Of a stretch of DNA of 64,000 nt, positions 25,901 through 35,400 are shown piece by piece. This DNA is from Strongylocentrotus droebachiensis (lineage: Eukaryota; Echinodermata; Echinoidea; Camarodonta; Strongylocentrotidae). The stretch covers positions 1 to 64,000 of the forward strand of contig JAVYIG010005296.1 in assembly GCA_035222895.1 (NCBI GenBank), written 5' to 3'. A model generated the notes under the pieces. It saw only the letters and a program-made list of their open reading frames with translations. It had not been told where the DNA came from and ran no database searches. The translations under genes were made by a program, and so were the position numbers. Position 1 is the stretch's first letter. Each line of letters begins with the position of its first letter.

Positions 25901-26874
25901 TTTGTTATCCAATGAGGGTCTACTATTTTCTGAGATTGAGTAAATTTATACTATGATGTTCTTTCATAGAAATAAAACAAAAGTTCACAAATTATCTTTA
26001 ATAATTACCAGAACTAAAACTTGTCATTGATTGTCATAACGAATCTAGGCCTGATAATTACCCAAATTTTTTTCTTCCTGATTTTTGTCTCCCCTGCATA
26101 ACAAAAGTGAGTCGCCTGTATAGCAAAAGCGAGATATAGGCTCTGCTTTTCTGGTTAAAAATTGAATGCAAAACTTTCTCTTTAGTGTTCACTATCACCC
26201 CTGGGAAATTTAAATAAGTCATTGATTGATGGCTATGCTTTAGCTGGTAGCTTTCATTTACAGTTTAGGAAGACATCTGCCTAAGCATTAATACTAAGTG
26301 TATATTCTACATGATTCAGTCTAATTAACATGCCTCACGCTAACAGAAAAGAATAAGAAATACCACCCTAAATCTTTGGAAGTTATTTGGTTAACTGAAA
26401 AGAAAAAAAATCATTAAGAAAATTTTCAGTAAAACTAGTAGATTGCCCTCATTATATTATTAAATCTGCAAAATATTGCGATGGTGGGACTTCACAAGCA
26501 TCCAGAATGCTGTGTGTGATTCATCATAGAAAAAAACATGCACATGAAAGAAATGAACTGACAACTAAAATATCTTTTTATGTGTAGCAGAAAATGCAAC
26601 ATTTTGTATGTAGATGACCAAATGTATCTTCTCTTGCAAAAATATATGAATTTGTCTTTTAACTTATATACAATAGCCCTACTACAATGTTTGCATTTTA
26701 ACAGTTATTATTAAATCTATCTCCATCAAACAGTCTGAATAGTAATCTGTCACATCATCCCTTCTTCTTGCCTTCTTGTAACAGTGTATCAAGACTTGGG
26801 TAAATGAGGAAGGAACATGTCCAATCTGCCGTAGACACACTCTCTTTCCCGAGGACTTTCCCAGACTGCAGTGA
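3642..26874 (+). CDS. RING-H2 E3 ubiquitin ligase, TTC3/DZIP3-like (5' incomplete)
   Basis: About 21 exons, roughly 1740 codons in total. Exons: 3642-3767, 4436-4939, 6315-6385, 6413-6608, 7046-7371, 8799-8957, 9919-11033, 13334-13465, 13853-13992, 15458-15641, 17030-17130, 19334-19511, 20535-20728, 21328-21394, 21713-22007, 22575-22796, 23426-24120, 24497-24690, 24944-25076, 25633-25731, 26785-26874. Nearly all junctions are GT-AG and preserve phase; exceptions lie around 6315-6413 and inside 7046-7371. Layout: proline/RGG-rich start, a short conserved fold, low-complexity acidic and coiled-coil middle, basic linkers, C-terminal RING-H2. A C-terminal RING followed by LFPEDFP resembles what I recall of the DZIP3/TTC3 ending (LLPEEFP); these are cytosolic ubiquitin ligases. 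The RING is certain, the family is inferred. The first exon starts mid-codon, so upstream exons are missing. Introns not mentioned elsewhere (19512-20534, 22797-23425, 25077-25632, 25732-26784) show nothing I can name. Confidence 0.8.
5069..5258. repeat. Long fold-back (inverted repeat)
   Basis: The arms (about 5069-5160 and 5165-5258) are near-perfect reverse complements and include AAGATGGCGGC. A related, longer fold-back lies at 52586-52966. The block interrupts a fragment of the TGCCTCC...GGC repeat near 5008-5060. To its right, a region rich in GATCGG ends in TTACAGGCCTA near 5487, probably the right end of a hAT-type carrier. Confidence 0.85.
5962..6283. mobile_element. Nuclear-receptor half-site repeat, copy 1 (left-truncated)
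   Basis: Starts in the GGGTTGTCCGTCCG section and ends GCATCATTTTCGACTGCCCA near 6283. The internal unit has CTCAAGAACTGATCGATG and an AGGTCAAAGGTCA motif. It immediately precedes ligase exon 3. Confidence 0.8.
6315..6608 (+). CDS. Ligase exons 3-4: conserved globular segment
   Basis: The second exon (6413-6608) encodes MFGVVLQQHGPIEVTD, then GLSPWMRQGIKYLGG and LKDFFRHGDIFKVDGDVVSL, an ordered fold that resembles a repeated element of the DZIP3/TTC3 group as I remember it. The exon before it (6315-6385) makes best sense as EFQNDCTESFNQFLSDV. Neither of its canonical boundaries keeps phase with the neighbours, so there is either an assembly indel or an unusual splice. Confidence 0.65.
7046..7371 (+). 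CDS. Ligase exon 5: tandem KSP-type repeat
   Basis: Encodes a short tandem array of SPFNPKS / SPFTPKS units, then GTQTVDTDGNSKSKDAP. Repeated S/T-P sites could be targets of proline-directed kinases (inference). The exon is 326 bp, whereas entry in phase 0 and exit in phase 1 require one base fewer. Reading is normal up to SPMATKPKS, then the frame shifts at a run of six C (7110-7115). Five C would restore the repeat frame, so a homopolymer indel is likely. Confidence 0.75.
7706..8577. mobile_element. Nuclear-receptor half-site repeat, copy 2
   Basis: Left end ATGCCTCCGTTACGAAGTAG, right end CTCTATGGCGGAGGCATCAT, inverted relative to each other over about 14 bp. The interior has roughly 130-150-bp units. 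From about 7765 to 8035 a GGCGCA-containing stretch absent from other copies looks like a later insertion. Confidence 0.8.
8799..8957 (+). CDS. Ligase exon 6: acidic, tryptophan-rich segment
   Basis: Encodes DSEEDDACWEGEEQGWWLLD and continues to DDFRKLEEK. Both splice phases (1 and 1) fit the neighbouring exons. No domain recognised. Confidence 0.85.
9165..9400. mobile_element. Small MITE with GTCCGGAACGCAAAAT inverted repeats
   Basis: GTCCGGAACGCAAAATATAT near 9190 and its near-exact reverse complement ending GCGTTCCGGAC near 9380 form arms of about 23 bp around a roughly 150-bp AT-rich core. No coding capacity. Exact ends are uncertain. Confidence 0.65.
9919..11033 (+). CDS. Ligase exon 7: long low-complexity acidic exon with internal duplication
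   Basis: A 1115-bp exon of about 371 codons. It opens with two related blocks, EEIQKKLLSISPSAIGSTTE and KEIQKKLVFTSTPSLGSTTE, a direct internal duplication. The rest is rich in E, S, D and G without recognised folds, and ends in EQLTSDLEKE, which leads into the coiled coil. Likely disordered (inference). Confidence 0.88.
11077..11919. mobile_element. Nuclear-receptor half-site repeat, copy 3
   Basis: Complete copy: left end ATGCCTCCGTTACGAAGTAG, a (GTCC)n/GTAC run to about 11180, four to five tandem units of about 150 bp, and a right end with GCGCGCAGTCGAAGTTCCAT. AGGTCAAAGGTCA occurs at 11290, 11441 and 11592. It starts 44 bp after the donor of ligase exon 7. Confidence 0.88.
12707..13203. 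repeat. 16-bp minisatellite, about 31 copies
   Basis: Unit AAACACACCTGAAGTG with a single variable site (AAAC or ACAC). The two types occur in blocks: a first run of AAAC units, then ACAC units, then mixed, then AAAC again. It lies in a ligase intron, 130 bp before exon 8. Because 16 is not a multiple of three, the array is open in all three - frames, which creates false reading frames. Confidence 0.97.
13334..15641 (+). CDS. Ligase exons 8-10: coiled coil
   Basis: Exons 13334-13465, 13853-13992 and 15458-15641 join in phase and encode a heptad-rich coiled coil (EGLYDKLDMRKKEYASETEE, ELKRKLDRTAKELA, NMELKDSESRLNAAKSKIAR, NELEKTTRQLLDLEK), ending ENKLLKMRSRSAEQK. Likely oligomerisation or partner binding. 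Confidence 0.88.
14314..15272. mobile_element. piggyBac-like non-autonomous element
   Basis: Bounded by TTAA at 14314-14317 and 15269-15272. The outer ends TTAACCCTTACGTTACTGGG and, on the other strand, TTAAACCTCACTGTACTGGG match at 16 of 20 positions. Just inside are G-run/C-run arms containing GGGCCTGGGAGGCCC and its complement. The AT-rich core encodes nothing. TTAA ends suggest piggyBac; the imperfect ends suggest an old copy. Confidence 0.6.
15660..16317. mobile_element. Nuclear-receptor half-site repeat, copy 4
   Basis: Complete copy directly after the donor of ligase exon 10 (15641), with left end ATGCCTCCGTTACGAAGTAG and right end GCGCGCAGTCGAATTCCATC. Contains about three internal units with AGGTCA half-sites. 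Confidence 0.88.
17030..19511 (+). CDS. Ligase exons 11-12: helical segment
   Basis: Exons 17030-17130 and 19334-19511 encode VLELQYQYAMQSLNKALQES then HRELLRMKWSDYQMYIKEK and LKHLHQDVPLAEIPSLKTQH. The split serine codon across the 2.2-kb intron is in phase. Predicted helical; no named domain recognised. The intron carries a large copy of the nuclear-receptor half-site repeat. Confidence 0.85.
17510..18939. mobile_element. Nuclear-receptor half-site repeat, copy 5 (expanded)
   Basis: The longest copy. From about 17560 to 18480 it holds five to six units of about 163 bp that differ from those of the other copies (GAACCACTGGAGATTTAAAC, then AGGTCAAAGGTCAAGGGTCA, then GAGGTCAACTTATGAAATTC). From 18480 it returns to the standard units and right end. 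The left hairpin end is missing. Confidence 0.87.
20535..22796 (+). CDS. Ligase exons 13-16: proline/glycine-rich linker
   Basis: Exons 20535-20728, 21328-21394, 21713-22007 and 22575-22796, all phase-consistent. They encode a disordered-looking stretch with a repeated APPGLTG / APPGLTK motif (21340-21394), a more ordered patch (GKVLRRVPRKAPKALLAANF), a G-rich run (GGRGVGVGGG) and VHDWLDNMDIDQ. The last exon ends GGMTRPAGIGRGRPLSAAG. Confidence 0.85.
23426..24120 (+). CDS. Ligase exon 17: serine-rich region
   Basis: A 695-bp exon rich in S, P, G and R (SSSSNSRSGSPFYSQLAGAM, then SRPPGSKQSSPFKSGS). Many SP and RS sites; likely disordered. No recognised domain. Confidence 0.87.
24497..25076 (+). 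CDS. Ligase exons 18-19: basic stretch and pre-RING helical module
   Basis: Exon 24497-24690 begins ISKRKRKVLNLAEQQTQLIK, with a KRKRK cluster that could be a nuclear localisation signal. Exon 24944-25076 encodes LTDSILQVRLDHNGSLSGIA then LGTIISEASSYLSRAEKKK. The NGSLSGIA-type motif upstream of the RING resembles the N-S-L-S-G-L-S block I recall in the DZIP3/TTC3 group, which supports the family call. Confidence 0.85.
25633..26874 (+). CDS. Ligase exons 20-21: RING-H2 domain and stop
   Basis: Exon 25633-25731 supplies CAVCQGELYGDPDERKLDCG and HKFHSK; exon 26785-26874 supplies CIKTWVNEEGTCPICRRHTL and the end FPEDFPRLQ, followed by TGA at 26872. Spacing is C-x2-C-x14-C-x-H-x2-H-x2-C-x10-C-x2-C, so all eight zinc ligands are present. 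The E2-contact positions (I after the first Cys pair is V; W in KTW; P in CPIC) are largely conserved, so an active ligase is expected. Confidence 0.95.
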
Positions 26875-26979
26875 AGGACCAAAGATTTAAAATCTTTCTA
26901 CGAAAATGCTTCATCGATGTAGACGTGTGTAGATTGTAAAGTACCAGTAGCTGGAAAGGAAAGAGTTTTATCTAAAAAC

Positions 26980-26985
26980 AATAAA
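26980..26985 (+). promoter_or_regulatory. Candidate polyadenylation signal of the ligase gene
   Basis: AATAAA 106 bp after the stop codon. Further AATAAA copies at 27287-27292 and 28080-28085 could give longer 3' UTRs. Confidence 0.5.
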
Positions 26986-27286
26986 CCTTGAATTGGTCAC
27001 CTTGAATATATCTTTTTTGTTACTTTTGTCAATTATTGCCGACCTGAAACAGTGCCAAAAGATGTTCTTTCAGTAGAAAATCAGAGTATTAATGTTTTTC
27101 TTTTTGTCAAATGAGTATTGTGATGACAAAATATATATGTTTTCCATTGTGGGCTGAAAAGACATTCCAAAAGTTTTACATACAATGTAAGAGGTGGCAA
27201 AATTAAAGCAAGTTAGATATGATTGAAAGCGAAATCTGTGACTATTTGTCTTTGTTGAAAATTTTGGCTATGTAATTTATGACTTG

Positions 27287-27292
27287 AATAAA
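27287..27292 (+). promoter_or_regulatory. Second candidate polyadenylation signal
   Basis: AATAAA lies immediately before the 17-bp minisatellite; use of this signal would place the cleavage site inside the array. Confidence 0.4.
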
Positions 27293-27295
27293 ACA

Positions 27296-27685
27296 CAACT
27301 CATTTCTATACACAACTCATTTCTATTCACAACTCATTTCTATACACAACTCATTTCTATACACAACTCATTTCTATACACAACTCATTTCTATACACAA
27401 CTCATTTCTATACACAACTCATTCCTATACTCAACTCATTTCTATACACAACTCATTTCTATACACAACTCATTTCTATACACAACTCATTTCTATACAC
27501 AACTCATTTCTATACACAACTCATTTCTATTCACAACTCATTTCTATACACAACTCATTTCTATACACAACTCATTTCTATACACAACTCATTTCTATAC
27601 ACAACTCATTTCTATACACAACTCATTTCTATACACAACTCATTTCTATTCACAACTCATTTCTATTCACAACTCATTTCTATTT
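27296..27685. repeat. 17-bp minisatellite, about 23 copies
   Basis: Unit ACAACTCATTTCTATAC, nearly perfect, with occasional ATTC for ATAC variants. It lies 3' of the ligase stop codon. A single related unit (ATTCACAACTCAT) recurs near 28444. The long + reading frame across it is an artefact of the repeat. Confidence 0.96.
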
Positions 27686-30600
27686 GTAAGAAACTGCAGT
27701 TTTTATGATTTACAGATTCAAATTCGCAGTATATGTGTAGTATTTCTTTTGATACATTTTGACAAGTTTTTGAACTCTATACCTTTCCTTTTTAAGCTTG
27801 ATTTAACAAAGTGGAACCAAAGATATGTTGACTCATTTGTATTTTATTTGTTATGTACTTTTGGAGACTGTATTCCTGTATCATGTATTCTATAAGACTA
27901 AGTTTAATCAGGTAGTTTCCATGTATTAGATTAGATTGTTATTGTTTTGTAGCAAAGAAATATAAAAGTTAATCATAGTTTATTTCAACATGGAGGATCA
28001 TATTACACAATGTGTATTACTTTGATAATGCTGCCAACTGTTAATAATTTGTTATTTTTATATACCATACTGGAAAAGTAATAAAGATGGTGTCCTTTAA
28101 GTATTAAAAGATACTTATTTCCTCAGCAAAATATTGAGTTAAGCCATTGAATGTTGACCGAATCTGGTAGAATTTTCTGTAATTAGCTTGGAGGCCATGG
28201 TATAATTCAAGGAATCCTTACAAGTTGCCGTCGTATCCCTTTGATATGTGTATGAAAAGAGTTTAAATGGGATCTCTGAAAACTTGAACTTGTTGGCGGT
28301 TTGTGAAGAGATGGTTGCCCAAACAATTATTTCCAACATAGCTAGGCAAACTATTTTGCAGGGATCATATTAAAGTAGGCACCATCGATTGAAAACAATA
28401 TGATCAGACTCTTTGTCTTTATCGCCCTCCAAAGCAGTAGATTTATTCACAACTCATAAGGTGTTATGTGTACATTCCAATATTTGTTGCCTGAAAAGTG
28501 TTCAAAATACTGAAGTCAAAACTGAAGTGGTTGGATTATGCATAAATCTGTTCTAAATGTTCAAACATAAAAGCAAAATGACCATCAATAGTATATCATA
28601 TATATATATATGTACAGGTATTTCATTATTTGTGGGTGTGTCAAAGTTAAATAACCTGAAATAATATTTCACTCTTGGTTTTGTTGTCCATAACACACGA
28701 TATTGATTTTTTTATAAAGCATGTGTAACCTGAAAAATGTTAAAAGCACCTTCACCATCAAAGCCAGTAGAGTGTTAACTTGTATACTATTATTTAGAGT
28801 TATTAGCACACTAGTGGCTCCCGGGAGACATGTTCTTTTACGCAAAAGGAAGTCTTTATTCAAGGTGGTGTGCCACCTTTGAAATACTATAACTGTTTCC
28901 TCTCTCAAACTATAGACTTTATCTCTTTTTCTTTGGATTTCATTTTATCCGAGATGCAAGATTTTTGTACCCCTTGCCAGAACTGCTACAATGTGGCTTT
29001 AAAGTTGTAAAAGATTCTCCATTCCTATAAGTGTTACCTCAAAAGTATCAGAAGATAAAATCAGAAGAGGAATTTACCTTATGTGTACAGGTATTTCCTC
29101 TTTATCTGTGACTTTGTATGCTAAATTGATATGTATCTTGGCAATAGCCATTCCCATCTTCAGTGCCTTTTAGAGATTATCCACTAGATTACATGTATTT
29201 TGTTGTCCATAACACCTTGTATTGATTTGTGTGTCATACACCAAAATGTGTTCAAGTACCTTCGTCATAATTATGTATACATGAACATGCATTTCTTCTA
29301 TGCAAAAGAAGTCTTCAATAAATCATATTGTACTTAATTGTCCGATAATGTGTTCAGTAAGTGGTTATTCTTGGTTTGTTATTTTTGTACTAGTAATGTA
29401 ATGCCTTGTACATGCTCTTTTGATATTTCAATAATTGAATACTGTTAAAGGTAAAGGCCAGTTTTGGAAACGCCCCCCCCCCCCCCCCCTCTCAAAAAAT
29501 GAAATGGAAGCTCTTATTACCAATCATGTGAAAGAATATGTTTTGACTAATACGTGATCATACACATTTTGCTGAGAAACCGCCTACTAATTGATATATT
29601 TGATCTATTTGGACCTGATAGATATAACGCATGTGTCGCTCACACGTGCGTAGTCCCATATACATCTTTCTGTGTACAGTGCTTGTAACTTTACCAAGAC
29701 TGGGCCAAATTTCTCATCATTTTGATGATTCCAGAACCTTGCAGTACACACTAGATGATCAACCTTTTCTGATCGATTCCACAACGTTTCTTTCACAACG
29801 CAATCGCATGACCATAACTGGTCTTTATCTTTAATGAATGTATAGTAAAGGAAGTATGCAGAATGAAATTTGTACCATAGTATGAATAAGCCTAAAATCA
29901 TACAAATACAAACAGAGGACTTATTAAACTTTTGTAATCATTTTTTTTCTTTATTACCTGTATCAAGTGAGATGCTTTTTCATATAAAATCTGAAATATT
30001 CCCAAAAAATTAGATCATACACTTCTTCATAATACATGTTATGATAGACTTTTCAGATGGCACACTTGAGAACATATGATGATTATATAAAAAGGAAACA
30101 CTTAATCAATATAGACCGTCAATGATATTTGTAAAATCTTGTCCTGAAATGACTGTTACTAGTACCGGTATATGAAAATCGTATTGCAAAATATTTGAAA
30201 TAATGGATTATTTCATTCATCAACAATTATTATTGCACATATTGGTCACATCTCACTTTTTTTTTTTGTTTTAGAATTCTATGAAATAATGTCAACATGA
30301 TCAAATAATGCAGAACAAAATACGGTCAAATTGATTTCATTTGGACCTACAGGAAACCTCAGAAATGTTCAACTTACATGAAAGTATATTGGAAAAAAAG
30401 GTGTTTTCAAGCTGGAATCAAATTGTGTTTTATCAGACATTTTTTTCTTGAAAGAAATTGAGATACTCTTGTAATGATTATTTTTGAAACATAACAGATT
30501 TTGAACTTTTCTTCTACTACATCAATGTTTTCAGAAGAGTTAAAATACAACACGCACATGAATTGTTTGCTTACTTGCATACTGGAATGGGAACTTTTCT

Positions 30601-31157
30601 TCAACTTGCACTTGGCAAAGATTTTGTAACCTAATTTCTTGAAGCATCACCTTTAGATATTTGTGATTTATGTTGGATCGGCTGCACTATTATTTATCGG
30701 TATCCAGTTCTGCCTTCTAATTACTAACATCAAAGTACATAAAATGTGACAACTTATAAAGAAAAAGACAAAATATCTCGCCTGCTTTTTGATTCATTCA
30801 ATTTGTAATTAAAAAGTAAAAAACTAAAAGTTGTTTATATTTTGATGACTATGATGACTAATATGGAGAAAACAAAATGAAAATAGAGAGAAAATACAGA
30901 CATCATATCTCACAAAGCAAGCAGAATTTGGCATGTGACAAAATCACATTGGATCCTTCTTCATATCAACAGTAAGCTACTAGTAAATGTAAATAGAATG
31001 GTCAAAATCTTGTTATAACATTTAGTAATCAGAACAAATCTTCACCTTGGAGTACTCTCCAGAACCTCTTTAATGGTCTACAAAATAAACATCACTTGAT
31101 TTTCCTTTCTTATTAGCACATTAGTTTGAAGCGAGACATGGGATGATGGTCTTCTCT
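27686..31157. other. Convergent 3' flanks of the two genes
   Basis: No gene seen. Two diverged stretches repeat each other in the same order: about 28614-28870 and 29087-29330 (shared ACAGGTATTTC, TTTTGTTGTCCATAACAC, GCAAAAG.AAGTCTT). TTTATT at 29950-29955, AATAAA on the - strand, is a possible polyadenylation signal for the lectin gene, which would imply a 3' UTR of about 1.2 kb. Confidence 0.45.
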
Positions 31158-32464
31158 CTAAGCCTTCGAGTCTAGATTGGATTCCGTAGTGACTTGGATT
31201 GTTGGATCATTCCCGGCCTTGTAAAGGGCGTTGTCGAAACCAACGCTGCCCGGGACATCGCTGGTATCCATCTTAAATGATAGAGCGCCTCGCTTGGACC
31301 TTACGAAGAATACAACAAGACCGATACCACATACGATAATGATTCCTGCGAAGGCGATACCAACGATAGCTCCAGTGGTCATACCAAGCCCTGTGAAATA
31401 CATGGTGAGAGGAAGTGGGATTGTCAAGACTGCTCGGCTAGTGTTTGTTTCGATACAGGGGTTTTGTAAACACAGTGATTTATGAAATGCAAATGCTCAA
31501 TCTTTTCATCCTGTATACCATAATTCTATAACTACAAGTGTAAAACATGATTACTCATTAAGAAATCAATTTGTCTTCATTGAATTATTCATTTTGTTCA
31601 TTCTTACAGAATTGTAAATATCTGTTTGGAATAAAGAGGCTGACAGTTTGTGCTCTACACATCAGAGGACTAATGGTTCAGTCTTGTTAGTGTTAGGGTG
31701 TAGTAGTATTTATGAATACAGGACATTGGGCCTCAAACATGACATGAAAGACTATATATATACTGCTATATGTACATAAAGTGTCATTTCACAATATATT
31801 GTAAATATGATAGAGGATATGACATCTGTTTTAGTGTATCTAGAATTCCAGGGGTCTGTTTCACAAAGATCCTAAGTCCAACTAACTTTAAGTTGGACTT
31901 AAACAATATAGAGAGCCATTTCCACCCTTAAAATGAGATATATTCAAAAGCAAAAATTCTACTATTTTAGACTATTCATAAATTCCACATCAAGAACATT
32001 AAATCTCCTTGATAATAGAAAATATGAATGATTTGAATCAACATTTTATGCGTTTAAAAAAAACGTTTACAAAATATCTTCAAAGATGCTAATGGCTTTC
32101 CATAATTGTTGAGTCCAACTTAGAGTTAAGTTTGACTTAGGATCTTTGTGAGCCACCCCCAGGACAAATAGATGAAATAAGAGTAAATTTAGCCTAACAA
32201 ATCTCTAATGAAATGTCAGGATTGTACTCCATTTGTTTATATGTCACAAAATCATTGGATAATCTATGCATTACACATATTTCACCAATACACCTACATG
32301 TATATTAAATGGAAGATGATTTTCCCCAACGTGTCAGCTATGCCCAGTGACTACACGGTCTATACAAAACTAACAAGCTTACTGGTGATGAACAAACTTT
32401 TTTTTACAAGCCTTGAAATGATTGGTTTACTTACTGTTTTGTACAGGTTGCTCTGTAGTGAAAT
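31158..32464 (-). CDS. Lectin gene: stalk micro-exon, transmembrane helix and cytoplasmic tail
   Basis: A 30-bp exon (32464-32435) encodes FTTEQPVQN. The last exon (31390-31158) encodes a helix AIVGIAFAGIIIVCGIGLVV, a stop-transfer VRSKRG, and a tail with VGFDNALYKAGN that ends NLDSKA and a TAG stop. FDNALY matches the F-x-N-x-x-Y uptake motif of mannose receptor. Confidence 0.92.
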
Positions 32465-35400
32465 CTAGATAAGGGAGAAAAGAAAAGAAAAATTCAATGT
32501 CAGTTGTTCTGAGTATATGCAGTAATAACTTAAAAGCTGTTTTTCAACATTTATGTACTACCTCAAAAGAAACATTCTATATTGAAGCATGTTTTTTTAT
32601 ATATTCTTTAAATAGAACAATAAAAAAATAACACCAGCTGATATGATAAAACCTGCCAAACCGTTTATTATTTTTGCCTTTAAAGACTATCAATTTGAAA
32701 TGTTGGTATGATCTACATGTTGCAGATATAGGAACAACTCTAGGAGAGCTAGATGACAATCTTCACATGGTCCGACCTGTTTCAACTTCTGTACTCAAAT
32801 CAAATCAATGTTTGCAGCATGTTACTACACTACTAGTATTCTAAAAGTAAATGAATAGGTACAATACAATTTTTAACATTTTATGTTACCATGGCAACTT
32901 CTAATTGAATGAATAAATAAATAATATCGACCCACCTCCACCAATCTTCGGCTGCTCACAGACATATCCCTGGTTATTGAGACAATCCACATCGTTCCAC
33001 TTGCCGGTGCTAAGGTACATTTCTACACAGTCCTCGTAACCTGGTTGGGTGGCGTAGGTCGGCTCTCCATTGTTCCAGTTGGTGTAATCCACGGGGGTTT
33101 CATCTTCCCATACAAATCCGCCTGGGTGAGTGAGGGGATGGTGGCGGGGCAAAACGAAATAGATAATTAAATATTAGCAGCATCTTTCAATAGAACAGAA
33201 AGCTTGCATGCATCAAAATTCATGGCCCACTTGAAAATTGCTTGACATATATGTGCTGTGGTGAGATCTAAACGCATTTAGTGAATGTTTGGCTTCTACG
33301 ATGTGGGAGGAGGGTGTATGCATTATTACATAACACCTGTTGGATTCAAAAGTAGAGTCCATTCTAAGTGACAAATACATGCAACACCCTTCATTATCAT
33401 CGTTTCACATGCGTTTTTCCCATACTATGGGGTTGGAAAATTCATTTCCCTACTGGCCCTTCCCGTCTACAGCATCCACCAGGATGAGGCCATGCACATA
33501 CTCTCATATCTTCTTCTGGTGTCTCGTTCCAGGCTTTTGTAAAGGTTTGCTCCTGGGTATTAAGGCAGCAACCAGAAAGTCCATATTGCTTTCCGTAGTC
33601 AATGGCTTTGCTATCTCCTAACCACATGTCCTAACCATCTCAACCCATACCAATATTGGTAAATAGCTGGCTGATGCCAAATTCCCCATGAGAACCCAAG
33701 GTTAAATGGATTTTTTGGTTATACGAGTATGTCTGATATCATTTTTTTTCCTTCAATGTATACATATGTATATACCTGCAGTTTCCCTTCTGAGGCCAGA
33801 CCAGACGTCTACACTTCCATCTGTCATCAAGCCTCTGATAATCTCCATCTCTTGCCGGGTGTGGATGCTAGCCAGAGTACCGTTGAGCTGGCTACACTGG
33901 AACAGGGCTTCCGGCCAGGACTTGCGATCAGTCTGCGCGGCATACACCTTGTAACAACCGTCATGGTAAGGCGTCCATTCTTCGGGGCAGTAGCCAGGCA
34001 TTTCTGGGTGTATTGTTGGTGTAGTTACTGTGGGTGTGTGAGAGAAAGCGAGAGAGAGAGAGAGAGAGAGAGCGCGTGTATGTGTGTGTAAGTGTGAGTG
34101 AGTGAGTGAGTGAAAGACAGGGAGGACAAATTTTTGATGAATTATTTATTTAAATTTGAATGGCTGATTATTTAATAAAAATCCCTATAGAGAAACAATT
34201 GGGACAAAAAGTATTCTTGAGCTATCTTCATATAAACATTTAAATTCTGTTTCATTGGTGCAATGTAAGCTTCATTGTTACAGGAAAGCCACATTGACCC
34301 TAAATTGTAGTGATGCTAGACCAGTCAAGCGATTGGCTGCGATCTGAAACTGATGTGGCCTTTACTCCAACTAGAAGGCTTACAATGCACCAAAATTAGA
34401 TTTTTATTATCACTATTCGGAATCTCAATGAGGAAAATTACATTTGTTTGAACTACTTTATCTACTGCAAGTACAATATCACAGGAGGCGCGGCTCAGTG
34501 GTAGAGCAGTGGTCTCATAACCAGGAGGTTCCAGGTTCAAAACTAAGTCGATGCACTAGTGCCCTTTGGTAAGACATTAATCCTCATTACTAATTCCTTT
34601 GGAGAGGACATAAAGCCATCAGTCCTCTTACTTACCAGCATACACATACTTTTTCAGTAGTCGGGTAAAACAAACAAACATATACAATATCTTTGAAATC
34701 AGACCATGTTTGGATTCTAAGCTTTAATGATAGAGAGTATGTACTGTACTGCATTTATTGCTTGGTTCTGAATAGGAAGAGTTATGCTTACCAGTACTGT
34801 ATTTGCATAGAGGTTTGAAGAGTCCCTGACAGTTGGTATCATCCCATCCTCCTGTAGGTAACAGGCTAATACAACCCTCTCCCGGAGCTCCGCTGGGTTC
34901 GCTAGGACCCCAAGCAGTGAACCAAACAGGCCAGGCATCCGTCCACTTGAACTCACCATCCACCTACAAAGATATAGAAAATGTCATCTCATTTTACTTT
35001 CAGGCAAGTACATTCATGATCTAGTGCTAGGAAGCATTTTGACCTTTCCAAAATGGCTGTGTATAGTATACCCTTGTTTGTGACTCACATGGTTGCATTT
35101 CTTATCATACACCACTATACATCTTGAGTGATGACTGAGAACCCACCTACAGAGTCAGAGAAAACATATCTTTTTTGTAAAGTACTATTTGGCAAAGTAA
35201 AAACATTTTCTTCCATTGCCGACCCTTCTTTGTCCTGGTTGCGCTCACATTAAATATCATGAGCAATGGGGGAGGGGGGGGGGGGGATGTCTTTCATAAT
35301 AATGTTTGCCTACTGTTTGAACATGGTGAAACTCTATCTCTTCCATTCTCTGTTAACTTAATAATGAAGTAGAATATCACAAACCTCATTAATTTTTAGG

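Noticed and set aside
27284-27895. 203-codon + frame with QLISIHNSFLYTTHFY repeats
   Set aside because: Product of the 17-bp minisatellite; no start context, splice signals or non-repeat protein sequence.
34482-34560. A functional tRNA gene
   Set aside because: Boxes A and B are present but the cloverleaf is not maintained and a SINE body follows; a related copy lies at 36580.
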